Origin: Sambucus nigra
Lineage: Eukaryota; Streptophyta; Magnoliopsida; Dipsacales; Adoxaceae
Reading direction: 5' to 3'
Assembly: GCA_949130495.1 (NCBI GenBank)
Contig: OX422217.1
Coordinates: forward strand, 571,736,606 to 571,800,605
Length of the DNA stretch: 64,000 nt
The notes under the pieces were generated by a model that had not been told where the DNA came from, ran no database searches, and saw nothing but the letters and a program-made list of their open reading frames with translations. The translations under genes and the position numbers were made by a program. Numbering within the stretch: position 1 is the stretch's first letter; every line of letters starts with the position of its first letter. Below are positions 49,171 to 62,159 of this stretch, one piece after another.

Positions 49171-51222
49171 ATGGAAAGGATATACAACAAATCCTTGTCA
49201 CAATTTAGGAAATGTTATAATATTCCTACTTGGGTAGACATCGAGTGTTCCCCTGTTCCTCTAAATGTTCGCGATGTTGAGGATGACCATTGGATTCATG
49301 TTCTCTTATTGTCCCAAGGGGGTTTAACTTTTCCTTCAAATCATCTCTTTTTATATTTTTTTAGTATTTTGATATAGTCCCAGCCCACTGTTCTTCGAAT
49401 GTTTGGAAGATCATTAATGGTGTCCATAGGATAAATCAGCTATATGGCACCAAGTTGGGCTTAGTCAAAATTTATTTATGCTATTCCTTTTCTCGCACCA
49501 GCTCTGGTCTTCTTTATTTGAAAGCGAGGAGTCCAGATAGGGTATTAGTAGTCAATTTACATGATTCCCATACAAATTATTAGACTGAGGGTTTTATAGC
49601 TAGGAACTGGAAGTTCCCTCCTCAGGTAGGAAGTGCGAGATACACTGGGCCTCAAATTCCTACCTATGGAGAGGACTATATAGGTTGTTTCTCAATCTCT
49701 TTGTCCTTTCATTGCTGCTATAAAATTTTCTTTCTCTAATGCTTTTCTTCTTCTCTTGCAGCAAAGTCAAAGAATAAGGAGCCTGATCTTCGATAGATCC
49801 GTGCTGCTGAGTTACTCAAGGCTTGGAATATACGTGATTCCATTACAGAAGGCGAGCATCCGATATTTACTGCCTTCTTACTAGAATATAAGAATATTAC
49901 TTCTAGCTTCAACGCCCGCCCAGTTGATTTTATTCCACTTCTTGACGCCTCAGATGAAGAAGAGGAAGAAGAAGAGGAAGAAGAAGAGGAAGAAGAAGTT
50001 ACTCCTCAACCTATCGACCTATATGAAGAGGAGGAGAGAAGTTCGGAGTCCGGTGCTGCTAGTGGTGGTGAGGGAACTTCCATCTCGAAGGAGAGTTCGA
50101 AGAGTTTGTAGGATTCAGAGAGTTTGAAGAATTCAGAGAGTTCCATCGAGGAGACTATGGCTCTACCTAGGAAGAATTTATCCAGGATGATGATGAAGAT
50201 AATGTTACTCTGGTTCGTAGGTTGAAGAATAATAAGTCTAGGAGTGGGGACACTGCCACTAGCTCCCAAACTGTGGGTCATAAAAGGGAGAGGAAGAAGA
50301 AGGAGGAGGCTTTGGTGAGAGAGAGAGAGAGGAAGAAAGAGGAAGAGAAGAAGAGGGTTGAAATGGAGAGGAAGGAAAAGGAAGAATAAAGGAGGAGAGA
50401 AGAAGCGAGGAAAAAAGGGGACAATCTTTAGTGCCCATGTCTGCCTTGGCTGAGGGGGCTTCTATCGCTCTTACTCCCCAGCTGGCTCCGACAATGCTCG
50501 AGAGAGCAGTCTTGCCAGCAGAGCGCCAGAGGTCATCGAGCATGGGGACTGACTATTTAGCCCTAAAAGCGAGTCAGGAGCTAGCCTTGGTAAGTCTACT
50601 TTTTCTTCTCTACTCTGTAATTTTTTATTTCATACATTCTTCGCTGAATTATTTTTACCTCTCTGTAGTTTGTGTCTGATTTCACTGTTCCCGATCGTAG
50701 TCGTGACGAGCTGGTGAGGAGGAATTCTGAGTTAGAAGCGAGCCTAAAAGCTGCTAGTGCTGCTCAGAAATCTTTTGATCTTACCTTGGCTGAAGCTAAC
50801 AAAGGGAAAGAGGTAGCGCCTAAAGAGCTGGAGGAGCTGAGGCAACCCTATGATGTGGTCTGTATGAGCAAGCTGGCGGTGGTTGAGGAAAATAAGGAGC
50901 TCGTCGAGAAGGTGAAAAGGCTGGAGTCTAAGGCTTCCACCATCAAGGAGAGCTCTTATAATGCTGGTTGGCTCGCACCATATGAGGACGCTGAGTTTCA
51001 AATTGGCTACATCAGTCGATTCAACTTCAAGAAAGGTTAGGATAGGGCTTTGCTTACTGCTGAGGTGGATGTTGATTCCTCTCTCTTCGATGAGAACGAC
51101 TCTCATCCAAAATATGTTGTAGAGGGCGTGCCTCCTCCTGATACTAATGAAAGTGATCCAGCTGTTCCAACTACTGCTGCTGATGCTCCCATTGATCAGG
51201 GAGTGGTGGTTGTTCCATCCGT
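49171..51222 (+). pseudogene. Tat-element antisense ORF, copy 1 (putative gypsy-type transposon domain)
   Basis: Starts MERIYNKSLSQFRKCYNIPT at 49171. The first part resembles the plant domain named putative gypsy type transposon (Transposase_28): an HWIHVLLLSQGGLTFPSNHL block, then (after a frameshift near 49375) NVWKIINGVHRINQL and DRVLVVNLHDS. A poly-Glu tract follows near 49960-50005, then Ser-rich and Glu/Lys-rich coiled-coil sequence. Near 50675-51040 it closes with a coiled coil (RRNSELEASLKAASAAQKSF) and SSYNAGWLAPYEDAEFQIGY. Several stops and probable introns or frameshifts break it. It is joined at 51223 to LTR sequence of the next element. Function is unknown. Confidence 0.6.
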
Positions 51223-51554
51223 TCTATCTTTTCTTTTACGAAAGGAATACAATGTATTTATAGTGACTCGGAGATCAAGGGTTAAAATGCCTTTATATAT
51301 TCAAGCATTTACACCCATACATAATGAATGTGATGGTTGATAGTCTTGACCATGTATGGAAGGACCCTTGGTTATTTCCCAAGTGGTGACTATTTATCGA
51401 CTTTGATGATCTTCATTCTTCATATTAGTCGGCTTGCCTACCGTGCAACTACCTTCTGGTCCAATCAAGTGTCTTCTGATGAAGACTGTTGTAACGTAAG
51501 GAGATAAGTGTCCATTTCCAATTGGTCCACATAGATAGATCATTTTTGGTATCA
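51223..51554 (-). repeat. truncated 3' LTR of the Tat element
   Basis: Aligns over its whole length with 62365-62692 (GAAAGGAATACAATGTATTTATAGTGAC and onward to TTTTTGGTATCA). The inner end (TATCA at 51554) is intact. The outer end is missing and replaced by antisense-ORF copy 1. On the minus strand a purine-rich TATTGGGGGCTTCTA (51558-51572) precedes it and serves as the polypurine tract. Confidence 0.88.
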
Positions 51555-52001
51555 ATAGAAGCCCCCAATACTTCATTCTTGATATTTTTACTGAAAGGAT
51601 GGAGTATGATTTCTTCAAAGTTGGTTGGCGGAAGCCAACTTGTAGGACTTGTGAAAATTTTCCATGCCTTGATCTTGTTGTGGCAGTTTTGTGAATAATT
51701 TGAAAGTTAACGAACCACTTAAGGGTATATTGGTATTTTTCTACTCTTAGAGATGTGCAACCATCAAAACGTCAATCATCATTACAAGTAATCATTACTT
51801 GCACTATTTTTTAGGTAAGCTATATGAGGCGAGAGTTTTGCCAATTTTTTGCACCATGACTTTTCAAGATTTCGAACTCTTTTTCTTCTCCAAGCTTTTC
51901 ATCTTTGAGCTTTATTTTGCATTCTACCCTTGCTTCTACCACCAATTTCTCTGTAAGCTTTCTTTTTCCCTTTCTTTTCAATTTCTTTCTTTGCTGTAAT
52001 C

Positions 52002-55000
52002 ATGGTTTACATTGTTCATGGAGAATCTTTAGATGAATTTAGGCGGGAAAGAAACATCCCTGATTGAGTGGATTTAAAAATGCCTTTTCCACTAGTTGAG
52101 GTTTTATCACTACCAGAAGGTCACTGGATTCCCTCACTATTTATAGCTGAATGTGGTATTTCTTTTCCCCCAATAATTTCTTTTTGGAGTTATGTCAATA
52201 TTTTAACGTCGTCCCTACTAGAGTGGACCGTAATACATTGAGCATAGTGAATGTGATCCATATGCTTAACCAAATATACAGAATCCACATCGGTATCCCT
52301 GAGGTGATGTTTTTTTATAAATGGGTAACTAGTGACAACACCTATTACTTGAAAACTAGGTTTGTCAGTAGAGCCTTAGTAGTCAACTTACTAGATTCCA
52401 ACAAAGACTATTTCGATTAAGGGTAATATCAAAGAATTGGTAACATGCTCCTCTTTAAAGAGGAGGACTGTATGATGGGCCCAGGTGCCCTCAAGTAGGA
52501 CATATAATATGTTGTTGATTTTGATTATTGTATTTTCCTTTTTCGCTAACCAGCTATTTGATAATATGTTGACTAATATTTCTTGTTTTATTTTGTACCA
52601 TTGAGAAAACGAAGAAGTGCCCTAAAAAAGGGGGCGTCAATCTTCGAGAGCTGAAATTTCTGTGGTGCATCCATCAAAGGATTGAATAGGAGTACCCTAG
52701 AGCAACCACCTACTTATTTCAATATAGAAGCTCGATTACTTCTTTTGTTGCCAGGTCCACCACTACAACAACTTTAACCCCCATTAATCTAGAAGAGGAA
52801 CTAGTTCCCACTTCTTCGATTGAGGAGTCTGTAGGAGTTGAAAAGTATTTAGTCACTTCTTCCTCTTTTGAATTGTTGGACATCTCGACAATCCTTACTT
52901 CACTCGTGGCAAGAGGAAAATTCCTCATTTAATGACTGGAGCTTTTTTTTCCCACTGCTAAGAGGGCTACAAAAAAACTGTCAAAGTTACTGATGCCAAG
53001 AAGTCCACTATGATTAAGAAGACATCCCAAATTGCTGAAAAAGTACCTCAGATCATTATTAGTAAAGAATTTGATACTACTGCACCTTAATTCAAGAAGT
53101 TAAGAAAGGGTCTTTCTGAGAAAAAAACTGAGAAGAACACTACTGACCAAGAGTTGGTCGAGAAAATTGAAGCTGACATATCTACTATTGGGTCATCCTC
53201 TGTAGCTATTAATCCTGGTTTAGCTAGGAAACTGATAAAATTTGGTACTCGTCCTACTAACAAAGAAACCGTTTCTTCCTTTCCATAATTAAAATTGGCA
53301 AAAAATGCTTATAAGAGTTTGTCTTCGGTAACTCTTTTCCCTTTATTACTTCTCCTTACTGTCTCATTTCTCTTATTTTAATATGATATTTTTCCTTTGT
53401 GTAATTTTTTTTTAACTTCAACCAGATGATGGAGAAGGATGATCAATTTTGTTCTTCGAGAAGAGATGTGGAAGAATCCTTTGAAGGTTTAAGGCAATCA
53501 TTGGAGACTTCAAGACAAGCATTGGAGTCTAAGAAAAAGTTTTGGTAAGAAGAATTACAGAATGCCAATGATATGGCCACTACTGCTGAGGGGAAAATGA
53601 AGACTATTGAGACCAGTCTAACAGCTACTGAGGATAGGGCCAAGGTGGTCAAGAATAAGTTAGTGGAAAATTAATCCATTCTTAAGTTTGTCGAGGGAAA
53701 GACAATAGGTATAACTGCTGGCTTGGTTATAGAGATGACCAAAAAAAAGAAAACAAAGGAAGATTCCTTTAATATAGGTTGGGACAAAGTGTTCTTGGCT
53801 CTAGACAAATTGAGTATGTCAAGAAGAAGTCATTCAAGGATAGATGGTCGGAGGCACTCAAAGAGGTCAGCATTGCTGAAGACTCTGAGCTATTCCAGAG
53901 ACATAACCCAGGAACTGCTCCAAACTTAGAGGAATACTTTGAGGATGAAGAAAGATCTGGAGAATCTTCTATACATCCTGTTGAGTCTTCCTTAAAGCTA
54001 ATTAGTGAAGCCATCCCTTCTGTCGAGATACATTCTGAAATTTATGTTCAGGATAAGGAGAAGGTTTAACTCCTCTATTTTTCCTTTTGTTCTTCTACCT
54101 TGTAATAGGGTTATTACTATGTAACTCCGCTTAGTTTATAAATGAAAACATTTCCTTTTGACAAAATGTGTTGTATTTAACATACTTATGCCATCTTGCT
54201 TGGTTATATTATCTTCATGAAGTGATACACCCTGTATTATAGTGGCTCAGCAATCATCCTTGTATTCTTACATTTGTAATTTCCAGTTTGATGCTAGGAA
54301 AACGGCTATAGTTTCTTCTTAATACAACATTCTCAGGCGGAGTAAAAACCTTCTGAAATTTAGCCATGTTCCTTTATCTAAAGAAGACTTAGTCGGATTT
54401 CTTAGTCCTGATGTGTCCGACCAAGTTAAGGAATCATACATTCATATTCATTGCTTGCTAGATAGGGAAGTGAAAAATAATATTGCATATAATGAGATGA
54501 TTGAACATTTGCAACAAGACCACACATTTTGTTTAGCTTCGCTCCATACAGACTTTTAAGCCAAGTATAAATTATTAAGTGAAGATGCTGGTTTTAATAA
54601 GAAACCTAAAGAATATGACTCCATGTATAAAAGGAAAGGGTTCTTTGTTGAACCAAGAAGTGGATGAAGCTCGGGAAGTAGCCAAAATTCTTGAAGAGAA
54701 AAACAATTGACTCAAAGATGAGTTATATAGCCTGAAGAAATCATCCTCCAGTGGTGCTGATAAAGGTGCTTCTTTCTTGGAAATTGAGAATGTCATGTTA
54801 ATAGAAGAACTTGAAGCACTACAAAAAACCAAACCTGGGCAAAACTTTCAGGCATCGAAGGGCTATCCGTCCTACTGTGGATGAGGAAAGAACTAGAAAA
54901 ACTTTAGCCGACCAAGTAGCCCAATTAAAATTAAAGAGTCGGGCCATTGCTAACTTATTTGTCCATCTGGAAGTTAAGGACAACGATATCGCCGATCAAT

Positions 55001-55558
55001 CCGTCCAGTTGAAAGTCAAAAGTGATGTCATGAAGAAGCTTCAACATCTGGTTAAGAGGTTAACCTTTCACTTTTACAAACAACTCAGGGAGGTTTGTAT
55101 GGAAGGTTATAATGAGGCCTTTAGCCATGTAGATGATCATCTAGCATAGAGTCACCATAAAGGTTATAAATGGGGATGGACCAACTTACTTACTTTACTG
55201 AAATATGACCCAAACAGTGATTTATGGTATTAAAATGAACCCAGTTTGTCGAATTGTATAAAAACCTCCATTTAAGTTAGACATATCATGGATTCATCCT
55301 GATGCCATTCCTCAATGTTTAATAAACAAATATCAGGGAAATTATTCTCTTCACAATGTGCACGAAATAGTTCATCCTCCTCATCAGATCAACAGGACGA
55401 GTAATAATAATAGGCAAATACTGAGGAATTTTAACTACATAAATTCTCCCAATACCCTGGATGACCCTCCTGCTGGGATGGAGAGAGTGCAACAAGAGAT
55501 AGTGCCACAAAAATCTTCTGAAATGACCAAAGTACAAGGGAAATGTCCAACTAAATAA
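52002..55558 (+). pseudogene. Tat-element antisense ORF, copy 2
   Basis: Starts MVYIVHGESLDEFRRERNIP at 52002, followed by a stop and then, in other frames, VEVLSLPEGHWIPSLFIAEC, FPPIISFWSYVN and IVNVIHMLNQIYRIHIGI, with RALVVNLLDSNKDYF. The layout matches copy 1: a FPP/HWI block, then a VVNLxDS block. Downstream are Lys/Thr-rich sequence (52960-53300), coiled-coil segments (53420-54070, 54240-55150) and a possible tail ending at 55556-55558. Numerous stops occur. It lies between pol and the 3' LTR, opposite in strand to pol. No enzyme motif is visible. Identity with the Transposase_28-type plant domain is inferred from the pattern. Confidence 0.6.
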
Positions 55559-56350
55559 TTCTCCTGTGTTTGGTACTTATTTGATCTTGAATGTAATACC
55601 GTTAGTATTTGAATAAAATATATTTGTTTTTGTGTTGTCAACTTATGATTAGTTAATCAATTAGTCAACTAAGTTATCGTTTAATAATGAATTATTAAAA
55701 TGTGATTGTAGGACCATAGATTCTACCAATGCACTTAGATGAAATTACAACTAGTTTTGTTGATCCAAGTTTAACATCAGTTATTAGTGGCGACCAAGTG
55801 TATGAGGAATATATGTGTGTATTCCCATGTTTGGGAATGTATACATGTCTTCCTGTATTTAACTTAGTCAAGTAAAACTTATTTTTAACTATTTGAGTTG
55901 TATATGAAGTTTTATAGACTTTTCGTTTTTGACCTGTTACAAACGATGTCATACACAAAATAAGTTACTAGTGGCGACCAAGTGTGTTAGGAATATATGT
56001 GTGTCTTCCTGTATTTAACTTGGTCAGGTAAGACTTATTGTTCGTGAATTGTTAATAGGAAGTCATACATGATGTAATAACTTGGTCGGGCGAGACACGA
56101 CCGTGCATTAAGCTGTTGGTGCATCTCGAATTTGATAAGTTTAACCTAATTAAGTATGTGCTGTTGATCGGCAAGGGCTGAAGGCAAAGAGACATTGTTT
56201 ATTTGTTGTTTCTGGGGAATGTATATCACCGTACTCCTAAAAAATTGAAAAAATTAAGGGAACTAAACTTAAGATTTTTTATTGAACTTGAAAGATAGTT
56301 GTGTGGAGCATAAAGTAAAAATAAATACAATATGCCAATGATTTTATTCA
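55559..56350. other. spacer between antisense ORF and pol
   Basis: AT-rich, no gene. A block AGTGGCGACCAAGTGT plus ~45 bp is repeated about 185 bp apart (near 55785 and 55970). Confidence 0.6.
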
Positions 56351-57480
56351 CTAATAATATTTACGGAGGTGCCCGATATTCTGAGGGTTCTTGAATTCTT
56401 CCCCATGAAGTGTTTCTAGCATAAAAGTCCCTACTCGAATTACCACTGAAATACGATATGGTCCATGCCAATTGTCCTCAAGCTTATTGCCCTTCTGGAT
56501 GAATTTCTTGAGGACATAGTCGTCTTGTATTAAGTTGGTCCGCTTGACTCTTTTGTTGTAAAAGAGAGCAGTCCATTGTTGATATGCAACATTTTTTAGG
56601 CGACATCTTCTCGGACTTCTTATAATATGTCCAAGTCCAATATTCTCATCAAATCACTCTTAGGAGAATAAAATTTCATCACTCCGTGAGTTGGTAGGCA
56701 TATCTTGGCTGGTACCATGGCTTTTGTTCTAAATTCAAGCATATAAGGTGTTTCTCTAGTTGTTGTCCTCGCCGTTGTTCTATAATCCTAAAGAATAAAA
56801 TGCAATTAATTAATCCAGTTACCATTAGTAGCATCAAGTCTCTTCTTTAGACCATTAAGAAAGGTTATGTTCATCACTTCCGTCTGACCATTACTTTGTG
56901 GATGACATGGTGCGGAGTGGAGTTTTTGGATCTTGAACTGAACATAGTATGCTTCGAATTCATCATTATCGAATTGGGTTCCATGGTCAGTAATGAAGGC
57001 ATAAGTCATGCGATACCTACATATTATGTTCTTCCAAATGAATTGATATACTTTTTCATAAGGAATCTCTATCAATGGCCTTTCTTCCACCTATTTTGTA
57101 AAATAATCAACAACAACCACAAGGTATTTGAACCTGCCTTTGGTGGTCGGCAGTGGGCCGACCAAGTAAATTCCCCAAATAACGTAAGGACAAGGATAAG
57201 TAATTGGTGCTAAAGAAGCGCTTGGTTCTTTGTGGATTGCAGCAAACCTTTAGCACTTATCACACTTTTTTTTACAAAGGCCTTCCAATATGCCCTCATA
57301 GTCGGCCAGTAATATCCCTATGTGTCGATTCGCTAGATTAATGACAACCAGCTGAATGATGTCTATAATAACCTTTATGTACTTCCTTGATAAAATTATG
57401 AACTTTCAATGGATGGACATAGCATAATAAGGAAACGGTAAATCCCCTTCTGTATAAGACTCCTTTATCCAACATATCCG
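56351..57480 (-). pseudogene. Tat integrase
   Basis: Minus-strand remains of the integrase: a zinc-region KKCDKC near 57262, a core start with LVGPLPTTKGRFKYLVVVVD near 57120-57170, the second catalytic Asp in TDHGTQFDN (~56972-56991), the Glu in HPQSNGQTEVMN (~56873-56895), and a C-terminal part ending HLRKYY at a stop (56351-56353). The frame shifts at least twice and the plus-strand frames here are shadows. Confidence 0.88.
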
Positions 57481-58740
57481 ACTACTTTGTACCGAAGCTT
57501 TTTGCTTCTTTTGGATCAGTGGGTAGGGTTTCTTATTTGATGTATGATTTAATTAGATCCATCCAGGAAGGTCCCAAATCTATAACAATGAAACCGATCA
57601 TTGGATCCTCATCTATGCTCCTATTTGCCAATATCTTAATTGGAATGCTTTTCCTGAGTTTTATTCTTATTGTTGAAGCTAGCTGAGCAAGTGCGTTAGC
57701 TCGGGTGTTAAATATCCTTGGTATCCAATTCATTTGCACACCTGTAAATTTGGAAATGACTTCCATTGTCTTGGTTAACTATCTAGTAATCAAATCTCCT
57801 TTGAACCCATATATATAAAGCACTTGGTTGACTACCAACTGTGAATCACTGTGGGCAATCACTTACTTGGTGCCCAATGACTAGTCTAATTCCAGCTCAG
57901 CTATCAAAGCCTCGTACTGAGATTTATTATTCCTTGAACTAAACCCTTAGGGAATATTCAACATCAATATTTTCAGGAGTATTAATCATGATACCTGCTC
58001 CACTACCAGCTGTGCGTGAAGATCCATCCATATATAAGTTCCACAATGGAATATCACTCTAAAGCTTTCTGTAGATAAAACTCCATCGCGGAATATATTC
58101 TTAATTTATTCTCCATACTTCTGAGCCATATCTTGAGTGTTGGATGATTCAGGTTAGTCATCTACGACTTTGGCTTGATTTTGATCTGAGCTTTCTTTTG
58201 AAAAAGTCTGCTAGGCAAGAAAGTTTTGTTGGTTGGTAACCTATGGATATGTGACTCTGTAATGAAATTTACCAAAGCTTTCTCTTTCAATGATGATATT
58301 GGCTAGTAAATAATATCGTATTCTCCCAGCTTAATTACCCAATACATCAACTTGCTCAACTATTTTAGGGTTTGTGAAGTGCTTACTAAAGACGGAGATC
58401 GGTGTAAACTACTATGGTGTGTGCTTGAAAATAAGGCTTCATTCTCCTGGAGGCTTCAATGAGTTCTAATGCCAAATTTTCAAAGCGTGGAAACCTGATT
58501 TTTGCTCCCTTGAATACTTTGCTGGTGTAGTAGACTTGTTTCTGGATCCCATTCTCCAACCCAACTAATGTCGAGCTAACTGCGAACTCAGAAATAACTA
58601 AATACAAGTAAGTTTTTTCTCCTAAGATTGGTCGGGATAATAATGGTGGAGATCCTAGATACTTCTTTGATTCTTGAAATGCTTCTTCACACTCTGCATT
58701 CCAGTCAAATGTCTTTCTAAGCACCTTAAAGAATGGTTAA
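57481..58740 (-). pseudogene. Tat RNase H region
   Basis: The open piece 58386-58724 holds the RT/RNase H connection (FDWNAECEEAFQESKKYLG, LVISEFAVSSTLVG, VYYTSKVFKGAK, RMKPYFQAHTIVVYTD). The piece 57533-57766 holds the post-RNase H part (VISKFTGVQMNWIPRIFNTR, ANALAQLAS). It is the polyprotein segment that degrades RNA during cDNA synthesis. Broken by stops between the pieces. Confidence 0.85.
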
Positions 58741-59870
58741 CACCGCTCTGTTGCTCAAGAAACAAACTCGTTTAAAGAAGCTACTCTACTAGTAAGTTTT
58801 TGAACATCTCTTTTGTAGATTGACGATTTAATTTCTATTAAAGCTTATATTTTGGAAGGATTATCTTAAATTCCTCTTTGGTTTACTATAAAGTCGATGA
58901 ACATTTCCTCTTGTACACCAAACACACACTTTGTCGAATTCAATTTCATTTAATGCTTTTCCATCTGGTCAAAAGTCTGACTAAGGTCCTTGATATAATA
59001 TAATGCTTTCTTGTATTTAGTCAGCATATCATCTACATACACCTCTATATTTTTCCCAATTTCTTCTTTAAACACCTTATTTACCAATATCTGGTACGTT
59101 GCTCCCGCATTTTTAAGCCCGAATGGCATTACATTATAGCAATAAGTACCTCAGTTGGTAATGAAGGAAGTGCTTTCCATATCCTATACTTTCATTTTTA
59201 TTTGGTTATACCCATAATAAGCATTCATGAAACTTAACAACTCATGTCTTGGTGTGGCATTTACCAACTGATGAATTTTGGGTAAAGGAAAATGGTCCTT
59301 TGGGCAAGCCTTATTAAGATCAGTAAAATCTACACCCATTTCCCACTTATCATTTTTCTTTTTGACCATCACGACATTGGCCAACCATGCTGGATATATA
59401 ACATCCTCAATGAATTGGTCTTTTTGTAGTTTCTCAATCTCTTCCTGTATGGCTTGGTTTTTCTCAAGACTGAACCCCCTGCACCTTTGTTTAATCGGCT
59501 TGGAATCTTTGTTAATATTGAGCTCATGACAGAGGAAGTTAGGTTCAATTCCAGGCATATCTTCATGACTTAAAGAAAATATGTTCTTTCACTCCCTTAA
59601 GAATACAATCAATTCTTGTCGAAGGTTTTGAGCCAATGTGGAGCCAATTTTGGTAGTCCTTTTCGGTATTTTATCATCCAAAATGATGCTTTCAGTAGCT
59701 TCTACTATCTGCCCTTTGACTAGCTTTGCCTCATCTCTGGGATCTATTGTATCAACTTCTGATTCTCTATTAGGATCCAGAGTGTCAACTTGGTAAGTAG
59801 TGGTATTTTTCTTTTTGTCGACCAAGTCATCCCTCTCGACTGAGGAGTAATAGCATTCTTTGGCCACCTT
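58741..59870 (-). pseudogene. Tat reverse transcriptase
   Basis: Fingers and palm are readable on the minus strand: RGFSLEKNQAIQEEIEKL, AWLANVVMVKKKNDKWEM, VDFTDLNKACPKDHFPLP (about 59290-59345), FMNAYYGYNQIKM, MPFGLKNAGATYQ (~59110), the YVDD active site (59028-59039), and the VNQRGI block near 58870. At least four in-frame stops occur. The motif set (VDFTDLNKACPKD, MPFGLKNAGATYQ) is typical of the Tat/Athila branch. Confidence 0.93.
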
Positions 59871-60730
59871 TCACAACACCAACTCCAAAGTGAGTAGGGA
59901 ACTTCGACATTGATGGACTGTGGATGGTGCTGCTTCAAATTTCTTTAGTCCTACCTCCATAACAAAGAAGCATATCTTTTCGATGCGACTTGCTGGCCAA
60001 GTGCCGAATAACACTTCCAACTTAACTGTTCTTAAGGGATTAACTTTTTCCCCTGAAAAACCTATCAAGGGTGAGTGGTATGGTTCCAGATAACTAAGCT
60101 TCAGTCCTAATCTCTTAAGAAGTGGTCGAACATGATATCGGGTGAACTTCCATTATCTATCTAAACCCTGACGATGATGGCTTCTTAGATTATGAACTTG
60201 ACGACCAACGGATCATTATGAGTATAAGTACTTTAGAGAGATCATTTTTGGAAAAGCCGATAACCAGTTTGTCTTTGTTGACTTTCCTAGCCCGATCATC
60301 ATCGTTCAGATTGATTCGTTGTATATAGGAGCAGTCTTGTGCTTCATTCAGGTAGGCTTTCCTTTCTGCAGTTTAATCTCCTCCTACCGCATCTCTACCT
60401 ATAATGAAATGACAATCAAAAGAGCCAAAACTTATTATAACTACCTCAAATTTTGGTTATTTGGGTTTCTTCGGTAGGTGGGGATCGTCTTCATATCCAT
60501 CTTCATGGCTTCGCTTCCTATCATCTCTAGGTTTACAAGGAGAATTTTCCCTTCTTCCGATTTCTCGGATTTCACACCGATCAAAAAATTTATTCAACTT
60601 TCCTTGGCGAATGAGGGATTAAACTTTGTTCTTTAAAGAAATACAATTATTGGTAGTGTGGCCATGATCCTTATGGAATTCATAATATTTAGATTTATCC
60701 CTCCCGTTGGGTGGTTCTCTCTGCTTCTCG
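59871..60730 (-). pseudogene. Tat gag C-terminus and protease region
   Basis: At about 60575-60700 the minus strand reads YYEFHKDHGHTTNNC and KLNKFF, the altered zinc-finger segment typical of Tat gag (HKDHGHxTxxC with the first Cys replaced). Further on, DCHFIIGRDAV-like, KLVIGFSKNDLS and RIEKICFFVME pieces mark the poorly conserved protease region. I could not place the protease active site with confidence. Confidence 0.6.
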
Positions 60731-62088
60731 GGCTAACTCAAATATTTATTATCCTTAATTTCCTCTAGGATATGGTGAATAATAACCGTCAATGGAGTAT
60801 ACGCTCCGTACTTTTTGGGCTTATCGTCTTTCTTCTATTTCTTATCCTTCTTCTTAGGCTTAGTGGTAGGAATTTTCTTTGCAGCCATTGCTTCCTAGGC
60901 ATTCATGATTTGTCATGCCTTGGACATGAGCTCAGTCATGGTTTTGGGAGGATCTTTTGACAAAGTGTAGTATAGCTTCTCTGGATGATGGTTATTTTCT
61001 CTTCATAATCTACCAATTCTAGTTTCTCATTATTAAAATGAGTGATGTATTCTATGGTGGTTTCTCATGCTCACTGCCTGACATTCAAAAGGTGGGCTAC
61101 TCTCTTAACTAACTTGACCCCAAAATAGAAATTACTGATGAATAACTCGACAAGTTAATTGAAGTTGGAAAATTGTCCCCGGGGCAAATTATTGTACCAT
61201 ATTTGAGCTGAACCAGTAATGGTTCTTGAAAAATTTCTAGATCTCATTTCATCAGGAACAAAAGATATGTCAACTGCACCCTGATACTGCTCAATGAGTA
61301 AAAATTGGGTCAGTTTTACCATCAAATTTGGGGGTAACCATTAGAGTTTTAAACTTGGATGAAGTTGGGAAATCAATAATTACCTGGATGAAGGGAGACC
61401 CCTTAACAAAATTCCTCTGCAATGGGTTCTTTGCCTTGGCCATTTTGCCTAGATGATCTTCTAATCGTTGGATTGATCATTTCCATAAAGGATTGCTTGA
61501 ATTGGATCTGTTTTAAGCATCTTGGCCGTCCCGACCATGTATTTATGCTAAGCTCTCTTTATAAGAAGTTTGCTCGGCATGCACAGTTCGTCGAATGCTT
61601 AATCTAGATCTGGCCGAGGCTTCACGACGTTCAACTGGATGTTCATTAGTTCTGGATAACTCTCTAGGATGATTCCTTTTTGCTCTAGATCCTAAATGAT
61701 CAAAAGGTGAAGCTCTGCTTAATCTTTTCAAAGAACATGGACTTTTAGGAGAAAGAGAATGGCCATTATAGAATTCTATGGATCTGAGCAATGAGCTTGC
61801 TCCTGGATGGTAAGATCTATCGCGTGAAGATCTGCAAAATAGCTATGTCGATTATGCATAGGAGGCGAAGGTGGAAATTCTCGACTTAAAGAAGGAGCTA
61901 TGTTTTTCCTAGAAAGAGCTTAAGACATATCTTGTAATGATTGAGCCAATTGCCTCATGGTTTCCTGCATGGCATCTTGACCCCTGACAATACTAGTAAG
62001 AATTCCATTTAAGTCGGCTGCTGTAGGTGGAGCAGATAGGACGGTAGTGTTGCCTTGATTTCTGGTACTACTCTCAGGGCCATTCATT
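60731..62088 (-). pseudogene. Tat gag
   Basis: Start MNGPESSTRNQGNT at 62088 with a short helical N-terminus (ILTSIVRGQDAMQETMRQL) ending at a stop near 61920. A basic Arg/Ser segment follows (61543-61791), then the retrotransposon gag domain at about 60960-61430 (FVKGSPFIQVIIDFP, PKFDGKTDP, NHYWFSSNMVQ, PGTISNF). Several stops and shifts disable it. Confidence 0.75.
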
Positions 62089-62140
62089 TCCTTTGAACAA
62101 AGATGTACAAAATAGAAAACGGTAATATACACACATTCCT

Positions 62141-62154
62141 ACAGACAGCGCCAA
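62141..62154 (-). other. primer binding site of the Tat element
   Basis: TTGGCGCTGTCTGT on the minus strand, five bases after the 5' LTR end GACATCA. This is the form of primer site found in Tat-lineage gypsy elements. Confidence 0.85.
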
Positions 62155-62159
62155 TCTGT

